A stretch of DNA of 64,000 nt, taken from contig CAYJLW010000004.1 of the NCBI GenBank assembly GCA_964370965.1, positions 66,106 through 130,105 of the forward strand, read 5' to 3'. Under the pieces are notes generated by a model that made no database searches, was not told the DNA's origin, and worked only from the letters and a program-made list of their open reading frames with translations. The first letter of the stretch is position 1, and every line of letters starts with the position of its first letter. Source of the stretch: CAYJLW01 sp964370965 (GTDB lineage Bacteria > Actinomycetota > Acidimicrobiia > UBA2766). The position numbers were made by a program, and so were the translations under genes. Below, piece by piece: positions 17,524 through 27,306 of this stretch.

Positions 17524-20500
17524 ATGTTCCTGGGAGTTCCGAACGGACGACGTCTGAGGCTCATGGGGACGGTCCTGGCGTCCGGGTTCGCATGCGCTGC
17601 GCTGCTGGCCCAGGGCTGGGCGGGGGCGCAGGTCACGGTGACGGAGGATCCCATCGCGGGTCTCGACCCCGCCGGGGGGCACCGGCTCGTGTTCGAGTAC
17701 ACCACCGACGACCCCGGTCGGCCGGGGGGGCCGCGCTGGACCCGCCTGCCGCACGCCACGCCCGGCGGGAACGCCGAGAGCCTGCTCGTGTTCCAGAAGC
17801 GGGTGAAGTTCGTGGAGTCGTCGCTCGTGGCTGCCGTCTCGGCCGGCGAGACCCGCTTGCGGGTGCCTCCCGGGGACTTCGCCCGGTTCCCCCAAGCTCC
17901 CTTCGAGCTCGGTGTCACGGGAAGCGGGGCCACCGAGCTCGTGCGCGTCTCGGCCAAGGAGGCGCCGGACACGTTCGTGGTGAGTCGCGGGTCCGCCGAG
18001 ACGGCCGCAGTGGCCCACGCGGCGGGCGAGGTGGTCCGCATGGCAGGGGGGGTGGAGTCCGACCCGGCCGTGCGCGACGACGCCCTCCTCACGGTGGACG
18101 TGCGCGGGCTTTTCTACCAGCGGAAGGTGACGTCCTGGCCGGCCAACGGCGGGACTCCGCTACCCAGGGTGGCGCCGTGGGACCTCCTCAGCAACCCCGG
18201 CTCCGGAACGGGCCACGTCACCGGGTTCGGTATCGCATCGGAGTGGTCCCACCTGGGGGCCGTGCTCCCGGCGGGCGAGGCGACCCTGCCCCCGATCTCC
18301 CCGACGGAGCCGGTCTCCGAGCAGTTCACCGCTACGCCGGACACCCCGGTGGCGGGCCACCCGTTGCCCGTGACACCGTGCGGCGGGTGGTTGCTCGGCT
18401 GCAGCGACGACTTCGTCGCCCGCTTCTCCTACCAGCAGCTCTACGACACCGTGGGGGGCGACCCGGAGCACCCCGGCAACAGCAGGCCGATGCCCCGGGC
18501 GTGGTTCCGTTTCCGTGTCGAGGTGCACGTGATGCGCCGCTCCGGGCGGGCGGACGAGCTCCTCTTCACCGGAGGCCTGCGGACGTCCCCGGTGGGCGAC
18601 GCCGTCCGCCGCCCCGTCACGCTCGACGGGCACGTGGGCGAGTGGGACACGTACTGGCCGGACCGTTCCGACCTCGTCGTCTACCTGAAGCTGCGGGAGC
18701 GCAACGACTGGGCCGACCCCCTGAACACGGGCAACCCGAACATGCTGGTGGGCGCGGGGGCCCGCACCATGGACTGCTCCGGGGCTTCCTGCACGCCCCG
18801 GCCCTGGCCCGGCCTCGGCATCACGGCGGACGTCTTAGACATGTCGGTGGAGCTCGACTACTCGCGCGGGGACCCGGGGGCCGTGGGCTTCCCCGGGGAC
18901 ACCGCCGCCGGGATCCGTCTCGGCCGCCAGGGGGAGAGCTCGCAGTGGGTGGCGCTCGGCCACGACGCCGGCGTCGCCGGGGGCGTCCCGGCGCAGGCCC
19001 GGCTCCGCTTCCGCCGCCACGCCGCCACGGCCGGGCTGCCGGACACGCTCGACGCCGACTTCACGGTCCGGGGCGTACCCCGTCTCCTGGCGGGGATGTT
19101 CCGCTCCCACGCCGGGGGCGGCCCCGGTCACGCCCTGGACACCGACGGCGACTCCGTTCCGGACGCCTACGCCGATCGCGACATGCGCTTCGGGCACTCC
19201 GGGGACACGCCGGCGCGCCTCAACGGGGTGTACGTCTCCCGGACGGACCGCCGCTCCGTCACCGCGCCCTCCGTGCTCGTGGACGCCCTCGCCCTCTCCG
19301 TGGACGCGACCCTGCCTACCCAACTCCGCCTCGACACCAAGGCCCACTTCACCGGCGCCAACACCAAGACCGTTCTCGAGACCCTGGACGCCCGCACCTG
19401 TGCGAGCGCCTGGGGAGAGGCGGGCTGCGACCCGGAGCCGACGGGGGAGACCCGCTTCCGGCTCCTCAGCAACCAGCTTCCCCCGTGGAACCCGCTCACG
19501 GGCAGGTACCTGGAGTCCTACGACACGTTCGACCCGCCGCCCGCGGAGCTCGCCGCCACGTCGGCGGGGCACTTCGCCCTCCCCGAACCGGCCGGGCGCT
19601 TCGTGCGCTACCGCAGCGACGAGACCGCCCGCACGTGGTCCCTTGCCGGGAACGTCGCCAGCCTCGAACACGTCGACCTGGACAGGGTCGCGGTTCCGGG
19701 CGGGGTGAGGGCCCGCGTCGACGCCTCCGCGGGCGGTCCGCTCGGCGTGCAGGCCGGCCTCGTGCGGGCCGACGCGGGCGGCACGCCGGTCGGGACGACG
19801 GCCGTGTGGTCGGCCCTGTCCCGCCTGCCCGGGCACGTCGCCGGCGGGCACAGCGTGGACCTCACGATCGACCCCGTGGGCACCACCGGCGACGGCGATC
19901 CTGTCCAGGTCGAGTGGGGCCTGGGCGAACGGGCCGCCGCCGCCTTCGCGCTGGAGCAGGCCCCCGGCCTCCTGCCCGCGGGGCGCATGCGGACGGCGGG
20001 GTGGGTGGGTACCGGTGACGGCAGCGCAGACGGGATCCCGTCCCACGCCTCCCTTTCCCTGGACGTCGACGGGGGCCGGGGCGGCGTGAGCTGGGCGGCC
20101 GACGCCGCCACGGCCGTGGACGCCGGGGTCTCGACGCAGTCCCTCGCCGACGTCTTCACGGGTTGGGTGACCAACATGCGGATGGCGGCCGCGGTGCCGG
20201 GGCGGCTGGGTTTCTCGTGGCACAGCGGCGCCACCGGTCTGGAGTCAGCCGTCGCCACCACCTGTGACGGGGCCGGCGCCTGCGCCCCGGTGCCCCGCGC
20301 CAGGGTCGTGGGGCTGAGGTCGCGGGGAGCGGTCTCCTCCGGCGCCCTGCAAACCCCCTTTCTGTCCTTCAGCGCCGCGCCCGCGGACCTCGTCGCCGGT
20401 GCCGGGGAGCACTTCTCGCCGGCTTCGGAGGACTTCCTCCGTCTTGCCCGGTGGGACGGCGGCTGGACGGTGGGGGGGTCCTTCACGGGTCTCACGGAGG

Positions 20501-23500
20501 CCCGGGTGGACCGCTCCCCCGGCGTGCTCGGCGCCCGCGTGCGTTCGACGGGAGGGCGACCCCTGGGCGTGGAGGCGAACCTCCAGGACCCCGGTTCGGC
20601 GTTGCAGGTCTGGTCGGTCCTGGCGGACGTCCCCGCCGACGTGTGGATGGCGGCGGACACCGGCCGGAATCCCCAGAGCGTGCTCTGGTCCCTGTCCGGG
20701 CCGTCGGCAGCGGCGGTCGCCGCCACGCTCACCCGGGCCCAGCTCTCCCCGGTGCCCGCAGGCCGCGCCACGAGGCTGTCGGGCTGGTTCGGCCGCCGGG
20801 AGGGTGGCGGGCAGGTGGCGGGCATCCCGACCTCAGCGCAGCTCACGTTCGACCTGCCCGACAGCGGCCGCAGCGCCGTGGCCCTGCGGTCCTCGGCCGA
20901 CATGGCCGTCGACGTGGGCGTGTCCACGGCGTCCTTGGTCGACATGGTGGCGGGCCAGGTGCTCGACGCCCGCGTGCGGGCCACCGTCCCGAGACGCCTG
21001 GACGTCGCCTGGACGAACGGCTCCAGCGGTTTCGAGAGCGCAGAGCTCACGACGTGCGACGCCGCCGGGAGCTGTACGCCGGCCCCCTCTGTGGAGGCCC
21101 GGGTAGGTCGCTCGCGAGGCACCGTGAGCCCGGTGCCCCTCGCCCGACCTTTCGACGCCTTCGGGGCGGCGCCCGACGTGCTCACGTCCACCCAGGGGGG
21201 CCACTTCCCGCCGGTCTCCACGGACTACGTCGGGCTCACGACGGAGGCGACGGGTTGGCCCGTGCCGGTGCGCTCGTGGACGGCAGGGGGTCGTGTCTCG
21301 GGCCTGCGGCGGGCGGTCCTCACCCGTACCGGGGAACGGGTGGACGTCGATGCCGACGTCGAGGGGGGAAGGCCGTTGGGGATCCAGGCCCGTCTCCGCG
21401 AGGACTACGGCAACCCGATCTCGTTCCCGGTGCGCCCCGCCCGCACGGACCACAGGGTGTGGTCGGTGCTGGAGTCCGTGCCCCCGCACGTCGGCCTCGA
21501 GCTCGACCTGAAGGCGTCCCCTGCGCGGGTTGCCTGGGACGTGGGCGGACCCGTGGCCGCGGCCGTGGCGGTGGAGCTGCACACGTCAGCGTTCTTGCGG
21601 TGTGGGGTGCCCTCCCCGTGCAGCGGCGGGATCACCACGGTCGACGGCCGCGACACGTACCTCGCCGGGTGGTTCGGCCGCGACGAGGGGGGCGCCTCCG
21701 TCGAGGGCATCCCGGGGCGGGCGGGCGTGGAGCTCGCTCTCGCCGACGTGGGCGAGAGCCGCGTCGACTTCGACGCGAACGCCGCCACGAGCATCGACCT
21801 CGGGGTGAGCACGCGGGCTGTCGCTCCGCTCACGAGCATGACGCGGGCGACCACGAACCTCCACGCCAGGGCGCGCGTCGGGCGCCATCTGGGAGCGAGG
21901 TGGTCCCGGGACGCAGCGGGCTTCGAGAGCGCCGAGGTGCTGGGGTGCCCGACGGAGGATCCCTGCCCGTTCGTCGAGGACGCCACGGTCGTGATCGGAC
22001 GCGACCTCCCCGGCGTCGCTCCCGGCTACGGGGCCCTGGGCCGCGCCCTGCCCGGGTTTCCCGCCGCCCCCTGGGACCTGGACTTCACCTCGGCGGGGCA
22101 CTTCGAGCCCGAGCTGGACGCCGCCCGCCAGTACGTCGACTACGACGTGGGCGACATGGGCACATGGCAGCTCGGTGTTTCGCTGGCGTCTCTGAGAGCG
22201 GTGTCGTTCCACCGTGACGGCCGCGGCCAACACGTCGGAGCCAGGACGGGGACCACCGGCGGCCGCTTCGGGGTCCACGCCCGTCTCGCCGGGGGCTCCG
22301 CGTTGTCGGACGTGAGGGCCGTGCTCGCCGACCTCCCCGAATCGGTGACGGCGGACCTGGACATGGCCGAGGACGACGGCGACCCCCGTGAGGTGACCTG
22401 GGACCTGAGCTCGCGCACCGGGGCCGCTCTCGCTGTGGGGATCACACCGAGGAGCGGCGGCGGCCAGACCCGCCTCGCCGGATGGGTGGGTACGGGGACG
22501 GGGAGCCACGACGGGATCCCGGGCTGGGCGCGGGTCACGTTCGGCACTCGCGATCTCGGGGGCGGGCGACGTGAAGGGGCAATGGCGTGGCTGGCGGGAG
22601 ACGACTTCGTGGCCGACGTCGGCCTCGTGACGCACGGCCCCGAGGACCGCGCGAACACGGCGCCGCCCACACAGGCGTGGGGCACCCGCCTCAGGGCCGG
22701 GGCCCGGATCCCGCGGGCACTCAACGTGCGCTGGGTGAACCGTTCCGAGGGCCTGGAACGGGCGACCGTGACGACGTGCTCGCCTCTGTCCCTTGAGGGC
22801 CTCACAGGAGGCCTGCCCGGCAAGGGGCTCCTCGGCGGTCTCGGGGAGGTCACTCCGGTCTGCGAGGCGGTCTCGGACCTCGACGTGGCGGTGCAGCGGG
22901 GCCCGGGCCTCTACGGCCTCGCGTTCGCTCCCCTGACGCTCGCCGATCCCGACCCTGGCGACGACGACGTGTTCCCCGCCCTCTCGGCCGGGAGCGACGA
23001 CCTCGTCCGGGCGCGCAGCACCCGCCTCACCGGGCCTTCGGGCGCCCCGACGGCGGCCTACCTCGCCCGGCTCAAGCTGAGCGAGCTGTCCAGCGCGGCG
23101 CTGCTCCGGCGGGGGTCGACGTACTTCGACGAGACCCAGATGTGCGTCTCGGCCGGGCTGAGCGAGGGGGACGGGGAAGGCTTCCTCGGCCTCGGCGTCG
23201 CCGCCGACACCGGTGCTGGCACACCCGTGCTGTGGGTCGACGGGGGCGTCGCCGTCACAGAGGCCCCGGCGGGCAGCGGTCGGTACCCGCTCGAGGCGCA
23301 GCTCCGTGTGGCGACGCCGGTGTCCGGGGAGATCGGGGACCTCACACCCGTCGAGGCGGTGGCCGGACGCTTCAACCCCCTCGTCGACCTCGTCCGTGAG
23401 GGTTGCCCCGACCTCGACGCCTACCCGGACGCCGACCCGGCCCCGGGGCCGGGAGCCGTGAAGGGCACACCGGCGCCGGCGGAGCTGCGGGGCCGGGTCC

Positions 23501-25827
23501 GTTTCGGCACGGGGGAGGCCCTGCGCCGGGCCCGGGGGACGGCGGCGGCGCTAAGGCCCCCGGGTGGGGGCGGCGGCCTCACCGTGCTCTCCGCGGGGGC
23601 GGACACGGCTCTGGACGGCGACTTCCGTTTCCCCCTCCCGCACTGGCTGCGCCTCGACCAGCCCCTCATGCTCGTCTGCGGTGGCGGCCGCCAGGACCCG
23701 GCCACGTGCGCCGTCGCCGAGAGCTACGACGCCACGACGGTGAACGCGGTGCAGGCGGCCCTGCGCTCAGACCTCGACGGGTCCCTCGGCGCCCTCGACG
23801 TCGCCTACCTGTCGGCGGCGCCTTCCGGCGGCCTGCGCAGGATGCGTGCCCACGTGGACCAGCTCCCGGGGACGCTCGTGGTCGACGGCACCCTCTCCCG
23901 CCGGCCGCGCGACGAGGCGCTCTCCGCCGCCGTGTCCGTCTCCGCCGCGGAGCCCGTCGGCGGTGTCGAGGTCGAGTACTGGGACCCGGACGACCCCGCC
24001 CGTCTCGGCGACCCCAGCGAGTCGACGGACCCCCGCAACGAGGACGTGCCCAACTACGAGGTGCGTCTCCACGAGGTGGCGGACGAGCTGGATCTCCGGA
24101 TCGACCTGGCGATGCCCGGCGCGGCGCTCGCTGGCGAACCCGCCTACGCGGCGGGGGACTGCGCGTTCGAGTACAACGCACAAGACGGCCATGTGTATCC
24201 GCAGGGCGAGGACCCCCGGACCTGGTCGGCACGCGGGCCCCGCAGCGCCGAGGAGCTGCGGGGGGCGTACGTGCATGCCGACGTCGATCTCGCCGGGGCG
24301 CGCGCCGTGGCGCTGCAGATGGACAACCGCGACGGGCGTCTTCCCTACCAGATCGGGCGCGACGACTGGAGCGAGGTGAAGAGCAGGGCGGGCCGCGTCA
24401 AGGTCGCCCAGGTGCGCCTCGAGAGCGACGTCCCCACGACCGGCACGGTGCGGGCTCTCCTGCCGGGTGTCACGGTGGCGGAGTCCACGAAGGGTGAGAT
24501 CGGCAATGCCGACACCGAGTTCCAGGTCTGCATGGACGCCGACCTGCCCGTGGAGGCGGCCTGGTCGCGCGCCACGGCGATGGCCTTCGGTGCCGACGAC
24601 ATGAAGATGACAGCCACGATGCGCGACACCGACGTGCGGGCCGGTGCGGACCTCGACCTGTGGTTCCGGGAGCGCGTCTACCGGCCCGGCGACGCCGACG
24701 GGGAGCCCGGCACCTTCAACGGCGCCTTCTATCACGACCTCCTCACCTGGCTGAGCCCGGGCGCCGCGGACTGGTACACACGGGTCCAGGGCGCCCGCAA
24801 GACCGTGGGCGTCGTCGATGTGGCGGGGTTCGAGGACGGCGACGTCCCAGACCAGGGCGACGAGCGCCAGACGCACTTCGACATGGGAGCCTGGAACCAC
24901 GCGGGCTGCCACGACTCCTGGGACTGCTGGCACAGGCCCGACCGCTGGGCGGACGACCCGGAGACGGAGTACCTCACGTTCGGCGCCGACCTCATGTTCC
25001 AAAAGAGCGTCGCCGACGGCCTCTCGGAGTCGGGCCCCCTCGGGAAGGCGGTCTGGAAGAAGATCTGGGGGACGATCGTCGACCGGGACATGCGGGACCT
25101 GCCCGACAGCGACGTCACCGGGCGGGAGTACCGGGTGCCCGAGGTGCGGCGGGGGCAGCCGGAGTCGCCCTTCTACATCGGCACCGTGACCGCTCCCCAG
25201 ACCTGCGGCGCCGTACACGGGGCCACGTCCTGGGAGTCGGGCGCGCTCACACGAATCAGCGACGGGAGCGACTTCCGTCTCGCCGCCGTCTACAACGCCG
25301 AGGGCCGGGTGGAGTGGTACCTCGTGGGCCGCTACCCGAACGGGGAGATCCGCTTCGTGAACAAGCTCAACGACTGGGACGTCGACCGTGTCGCCCAGGA
25401 CTGCTACCAGTTCCGCTTCGGCCTCGCCATGGCGACGACCGGCGGCGGCGTCTTCGTGCAGCACGACATGCAGGTCCGCAGCCACACGCCGCTGCTGGGG
25501 TGGACGGGCTGGAAGCGCAAGGGCGGTCCCTACTACTCCCGCATGGACCTCTCCGGGAACCGCTACAGCCTGGAGCCTTTCCCCCTGACTGCGTACAACC
25601 CGGCGGGGGGAGCGTTCCGTGTGGGGCGACCTGTGCGGTTCTCCGGCGGGTTCGCGGTGGACGAGTGCGTCTGGCTCCCCGGTGACGGCACGAAGCAGAA
25701 GGTGCCGGACCCCCACCCGCCGTTTCACGACCATGTCTTCCTGTTCCCCGGCCTCTACACCGCCCGTCACATCTGCCGGTGGGGCGGGAATCCGGCCCTG
25801 GAGACGACGTTCTACGTCCTGCCCTAA
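17524..25827 (+). CDS. Giant secreted repeat protein, 2767 aa
   Basis: ATG 17524 follows GGAGGGG. A signal peptide is clear (hydrophobic core GTVLASGFACAALLAQGWAGA, cut before QVTVT). Residues 40-670 are an Asp/Gly/Pro-rich beta-type region with a calcium-loop-like DTDGDSVPDAYADRD near residue 539. Four related units of 265-300 residues start near residues 680, 960, 1224 and 1523, with a partial fifth near 1821. Each opens with GxHFxP, then VWSxL..P, a GW(F/V)G segment, GIP, DVGVST, GFESA and TTCD-type cysteines. The C-terminal 650 residues are Trp/Cys-rich and end in a PKD-like strand pair. No LPXTG or C-terminal anchor is seen, so it is probably released or held non-covalently. The family is not recognised. 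Confidence 0.85.
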   Translation: MFLGVPNGRRLRLMGTVLASGFACAALLAQGWAGAQVTVTEDPIAGLDPAGGHRLVFEYTTDDPGRPGGPRWTRLPHATPGGNAESLLVFQKRVKFVESSLVAAVSAGETRLRVPPGDFARFPQAPFELGVTGSGATELVRVSAKEAPDTFVVSRGSAETAAVAHAAGEVVRMAGGVESDPAVRDDALLTVDVRGLFYQRKVTSWPANGGTPLPRVAPWDLLSNPGSGTGHVTGFGIASEWSHLGAVLPAGEATLPPISPTEPVSEQFTATPDTPVAGHPLPVTPCGGWLLGCSDDFVARFSYQQLYDTVGGDPEHPGNSRPMPRAWFRFRVEVHVMRRSGRADELLFTGGLRTSPVGDAVRRPVTLDGHVGEWDTYWPDRSDLVVYLKLRERNDWADPLNTGNPNMLVGAGARTMDCSGASCTPRPWPGLGITADVLDMSVELDYSRGDPGAVGFPGDTAAGIRLGRQGESSQWVALGHDAGVAGGVPAQARLRFRRHAATAGLPDTLDADFTVRGVPRLLAGMFRSHAGGGPGHALDTDGDSVPDAYADRDMRFGHSGDTPARLNGVYVSRTDRRSVTAPSVLVDALALSVDATLPTQLRLDTKAHFTGANTKTVLETLDARTCASAWGEAGCDPEPTGETRFRLLSNQLPPWNPLTGRYLESYDTFDPPPAELAATSAGHFALPEPAGRFVRYRSDETARTWSLAGNVASLEHVDLDRVAVPGGVRARVDASAGGPLGVQAGLVRADAGGTPVGTTAVWSALSRLPGHVAGGHSVDLTIDPVGTTGDGDPVQVEWGLGERAAAAFALEQAPGLLPAGRMRTAGWVGTGDGSADGIPSHASLSLDVDGGRGGVSWAADAATAVDAGVSTQSLADVFTGWVTNMRMAAAVPGRLGFSWHSGATGLESAVATTCDGAGACAPVPRARVVGLRSRGAVSSGALQTPFLSFSAAPADLVAGAGEHFSPASEDFLRLARWDGGWTVGGSFTGLTEARVDRSPGVLGARVRSTGGRPLGVEANLQDPGSALQVWSVLADVPADVWMAADTGRNPQSVLWSLSGPSAAAVAATLTRAQLSPVPAGRATRLSGWFGRREGGGQVAGIPTSAQLTFDLPDSGRSAVALRSSADMAVDVGVSTASLVDMVAGQVLDARVRATVPRRLDVAWTNGSSGFESAELTTCDAAGSCTPAPSVEARVGRSRGTVSPVPLARPFDAFGAAPDVLTSTQGGHFPPVSTDYVGLTTEATGWPVPVRSWTAGGRVSGLRRAVLTRTGERVDVDADVEGGRPLGIQARLREDYGNPISFPVRPARTDHRVWSVLESVPPHVGLELDLKASPARVAWDVGGPVAAAVAVELHTSAFLRCGVPSPCSGGITTVDGRDTYLAGWFGRDEGGASVEGIPGRAGVELALADVGESRVDFDANAATSIDLGVSTRAVAPLTSMTRATTNLHARARVGRHLGARWSRDAAGFESAEVLGCPTEDPCPFVEDATVVIGRDLPGVAPGYGALGRALPGFPAAPWDLDFTSAGHFEPELDAARQYVDYDVGDMGTWQLGVSLASLRAVSFHRDGRGQHVGARTGTTGGRFGVHARLAGGSALSDVRAVLADLPESVTADLDMAEDDGDPREVTWDLSSRTGAALAVGITPRSGGGQTRLAGWVGTGTGSHDGIPGWARVTFGTRDLGGGRREGAMAWLAGDDFVADVGLVTHGPEDRANTAPPTQAWGTRLRAGARIPRALNVRWVNRSEGLERATVTTCSPLSLEGLTGGLPGKGLLGGLGEVTPVCEAVSDLDVAVQRGPGLYGLAFAPLTLADPDPGDDDVFPALSAGSDDLVRARSTRLTGPSGAPTAAYLARLKLSELSSAALLRRGSTYFDETQMCVSAGLSEGDGEGFLGLGVAADTGAGTPVLWVDGGVAVTEAPAGSGRYPLEAQLRVATPVSGEIGDLTPVEAVAGRFNPLVDLVREGCPDLDAYPDADPAPGPGAVKGTPAPAELRGRVRFGTGEALRRARGTAAALRPPGGGGGLTVLSAGADTALDGDFRFPLPHWLRLDQPLMLVCGGGRQDPATCAVAESYDATTVNAVQAALRSDLDGSLGALDVAYLSAAPSGGLRRMRAHVDQLPGTLVVDGTLSRRPRDEALSAAVSVSAAEPVGGVEVEYWDPDDPARLGDPSESTDPRNEDVPNYEVRLHEVADELDLRIDLAMPGAALAGEPAYAAGDCAFEYNAQDGHVYPQGEDPRTWSARGPRSAEELRGAYVHADVDLAGARAVALQMDNRDGRLPYQIGRDDWSEVKSRAGRVKVAQVRLESDVPTTGTVRALLPGVTVAESTKGEIGNADTEFQVCMDADLPVEAAWSRATAMAFGADDMKMTATMRDTDVRAGADLDLWFRERVYRPGDADGEPGTFNGAFYHDLLTWLSPGAADWYTRVQGARKTVGVVDVAGFEDGDVPDQGDERQTHFDMGAWNHAGCHDSWDCWHRPDRWADDPETEYLTFGADLMFQKSVADGLSESGPLGKAVWKKIWGTIVDRDMRDLPDSDVTGREYRVPEVRRGQPESPFYIGTVTAPQTCGAVHGATSWESGALTRISDGSDFRLAAVYNAEGRVEWYLVGRYPNGEIRFVNKLNDWDVDRVAQDCYQFRFGLAMATTGGGVFVQHDMQVRSHTPLLGWTGWKRKGGPYYSRMDLSGNRYSLEPFPLTAYNPAGGAFRVGRPVRFSGGFAVDECVWLPGDGTKQKVPDPHPPFHDHVFLFPGLYTARHICRWGGNPALETTFYVLP

Positions 25828-25925
25828 GGGCCCTAAGGGGCGGCGGGGCCGGCGGGCCCCCCCGCGAGGTGGGGGCCGACCCTCTCGATACCCCGCACGG
25901 TTAGCCCCCAGGCCCCGAGGGGGGG
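25828..25925. terminator. GC-rich convergent gap with possible hairpins
   Basis: The gap between the giant gene and the convergent TetR gene contains several C-run/G-run pairs, such as CCCCC-aggccccga-GGGGG ending near 25925. A bidirectional terminator is plausible; there is no T-run. Confidence 0.35.
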
Positions 25926-26489
25926 TTACACGGCGCCGAGGCCGCACGCCCGCGAGTGGCGCCTCACGACGTCGGGGTCCAGGCCCTCGGCGTGCATGGC
26001 CAGGATCGCCCCCCGCAGGGCGGCGCCGGCGGCCTCGACTGCGATGGGGACGAGGTCCGCGAACGGCGTGAAGCGGTCGATGCCGAGGAGTTCCACGACG
26101 ACGATGGACGCGCCGGCGTCGTCGTGGTGGGTGGAGGGCAGGGACGGCACGGGTAGGAGAATCGTCTGCGCGGTGGGGTGACGGGCGTGGTAGCCCACGA
26201 TGGCGTCCACGATGGCGGCGACCGCCTCTGCCGGGGTCGGTTCCGCCGCCGCCGCGAGGGCCTCTGCGCGGATCTCCTCGTGGATGCGCCGGCGGAGGTC
26301 GAGGAACAGGGCCTCCTTGGAGTCCCAGTAGCGCAGGACGAGCGCCTTCGCCACGCCCGCACGGGCGGCGACGTCCTCGATGCGGGTGCCCTCGTAGCCG
26401 TCACGGCCGAACGCCGCCCGGGCCGCGCCCAGGATCTGCTCCCGGCGCTTCTCGGGGTCCATCCGGGGGGCGCGGGTGCGGGCGGTCAT
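25926..26489 (-). CDS. TetR-family regulator (second gene of pair)
   Basis: ATG 26489 overlaps the stop of the upstream TetR gene by four bases (ATGA). The 187-residue protein has an N-terminal helix-turn-helix: REQILGAARAAFGRDGYEGTRIEDVAARAGVAKALVLRYWDSKEALF. The C-terminal domain is about 120 residues with no recognisable ligand type. The longer open frame through both genes is a shadow. Confidence 0.8.
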   Translation of the reverse strand: MTARTRAPRMDPEKRREQILGAARAAFGRDGYEGTRIEDVAARAGVAKALVLRYWDSKEALFLDLRRRIHEEIRAEALAAAAEPTPAEAVAAIVDAIVGYHARHPTAQTILLPVPSLPSTHHDDAGASIVVVELLGIDRFTPFADLVPIAVEAAGAALRGAILAMHAEGLDPDVVRRHSRACGLGAV

Positions 26490-27127
26490 CGGGCGGATCC
26501 GCGGTCGAGATAGGGGGCGGTACCGTCGAGGGGGCGCCCCAGCGCTTGGCGCGAGAGGGCGTCGAGGCCGCCGATCGTGAGGGCGTCGACGACGGGGACG
26601 ACCGTCTCGGCGGGCGGTTGCTCGTCGCGAGCTCCCGCAGCCACGATCACGCCGATGACGGTGGCGGCGGCGAGCGAGCTCACCAGGCGGAGCTCCCCGC
26701 CGGTGAGGGGGCCGTCGGGACCGGCGACGCGTGAGGTCACGAGGCGCTCGAAGACGAGGATGTCCGCGGTCGTGCGTTCGACCCGGTTCTCCGGCGCCCC
26801 CGGCAGGAAGATGAGCCAGGCGCGGGGGTGGTCCCGAAAGAAGTGCACGGCGGCGTCCGCCACCCTGTGGACGGCGTCGGCGTCGGTGGCCGCCGTACGC
26901 ACGGCCTCTTCGACGCGGCCCCGGTAGCGCTCGTACAGCCGCGCCCGGAGCTCCTCGAGGAGCGCTTCGCGGGAGGCCCAGTGCCGGGCGAGCAGGCTCA
27001 CCGTGACCCGCGCCTCGGAGGCGATGTCCTCCATGCGGGTGTCGTACCAGCCGAGGCGTTCCACGGTGCGTTCGGCGGCGTCGAGGATCTGCTGGCGGCG
27101 ACTGCCGGCGTCGAGGCGACGAGCCAT
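26486..27127 (-). CDS. TetR-family regulator (first gene of pair)
   Basis: ATG 27127 gives 213 residues with the helix-turn-helix RRQQILDAAERTVERLGWYDTRMEDIASEARVTVSLLARHWASREALL. It is divergent from the GH4-like gene (180-base gap) and co-transcribed with the second TetR gene. Two different TetR proteins made from one coupled mRNA could act as a heterodimer or as sequential regulators; this is inference. Confidence 0.8.
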   Translation of the reverse strand: MARRLDAGSRRQQILDAAERTVERLGWYDTRMEDIASEARVTVSLLARHWASREALLEELRARLYERYRGRVEEAVRTAATDADAVHRVADAAVHFFRDHPRAWLIFLPGAPENRVERTTADILVFERLVTSRVAGPDGPLTGGELRLVSSLAAATVIGVIVAAGARDEQPPAETVVPVVDALTIGGLDALSRQALGRPLDGTAPYLDRGSAR

Positions 27128-27306
27128 GTGGGCGCCAATCCGGGGGTCTCGGTCGGGGGCGCCCCCGGGGCGGAGCCGGCGGGGACCCCCGGATGATACC
27201 GGCCCCGGACGCGGGTGCATCGGCAGGCGCGCCCTCACGCGGGACGGGGCTGTGGCGGCGTCCGCCTGTAGCGTGGGACCGCCGCAAGCCGGGGAGGCGA
27301 GAGCGC

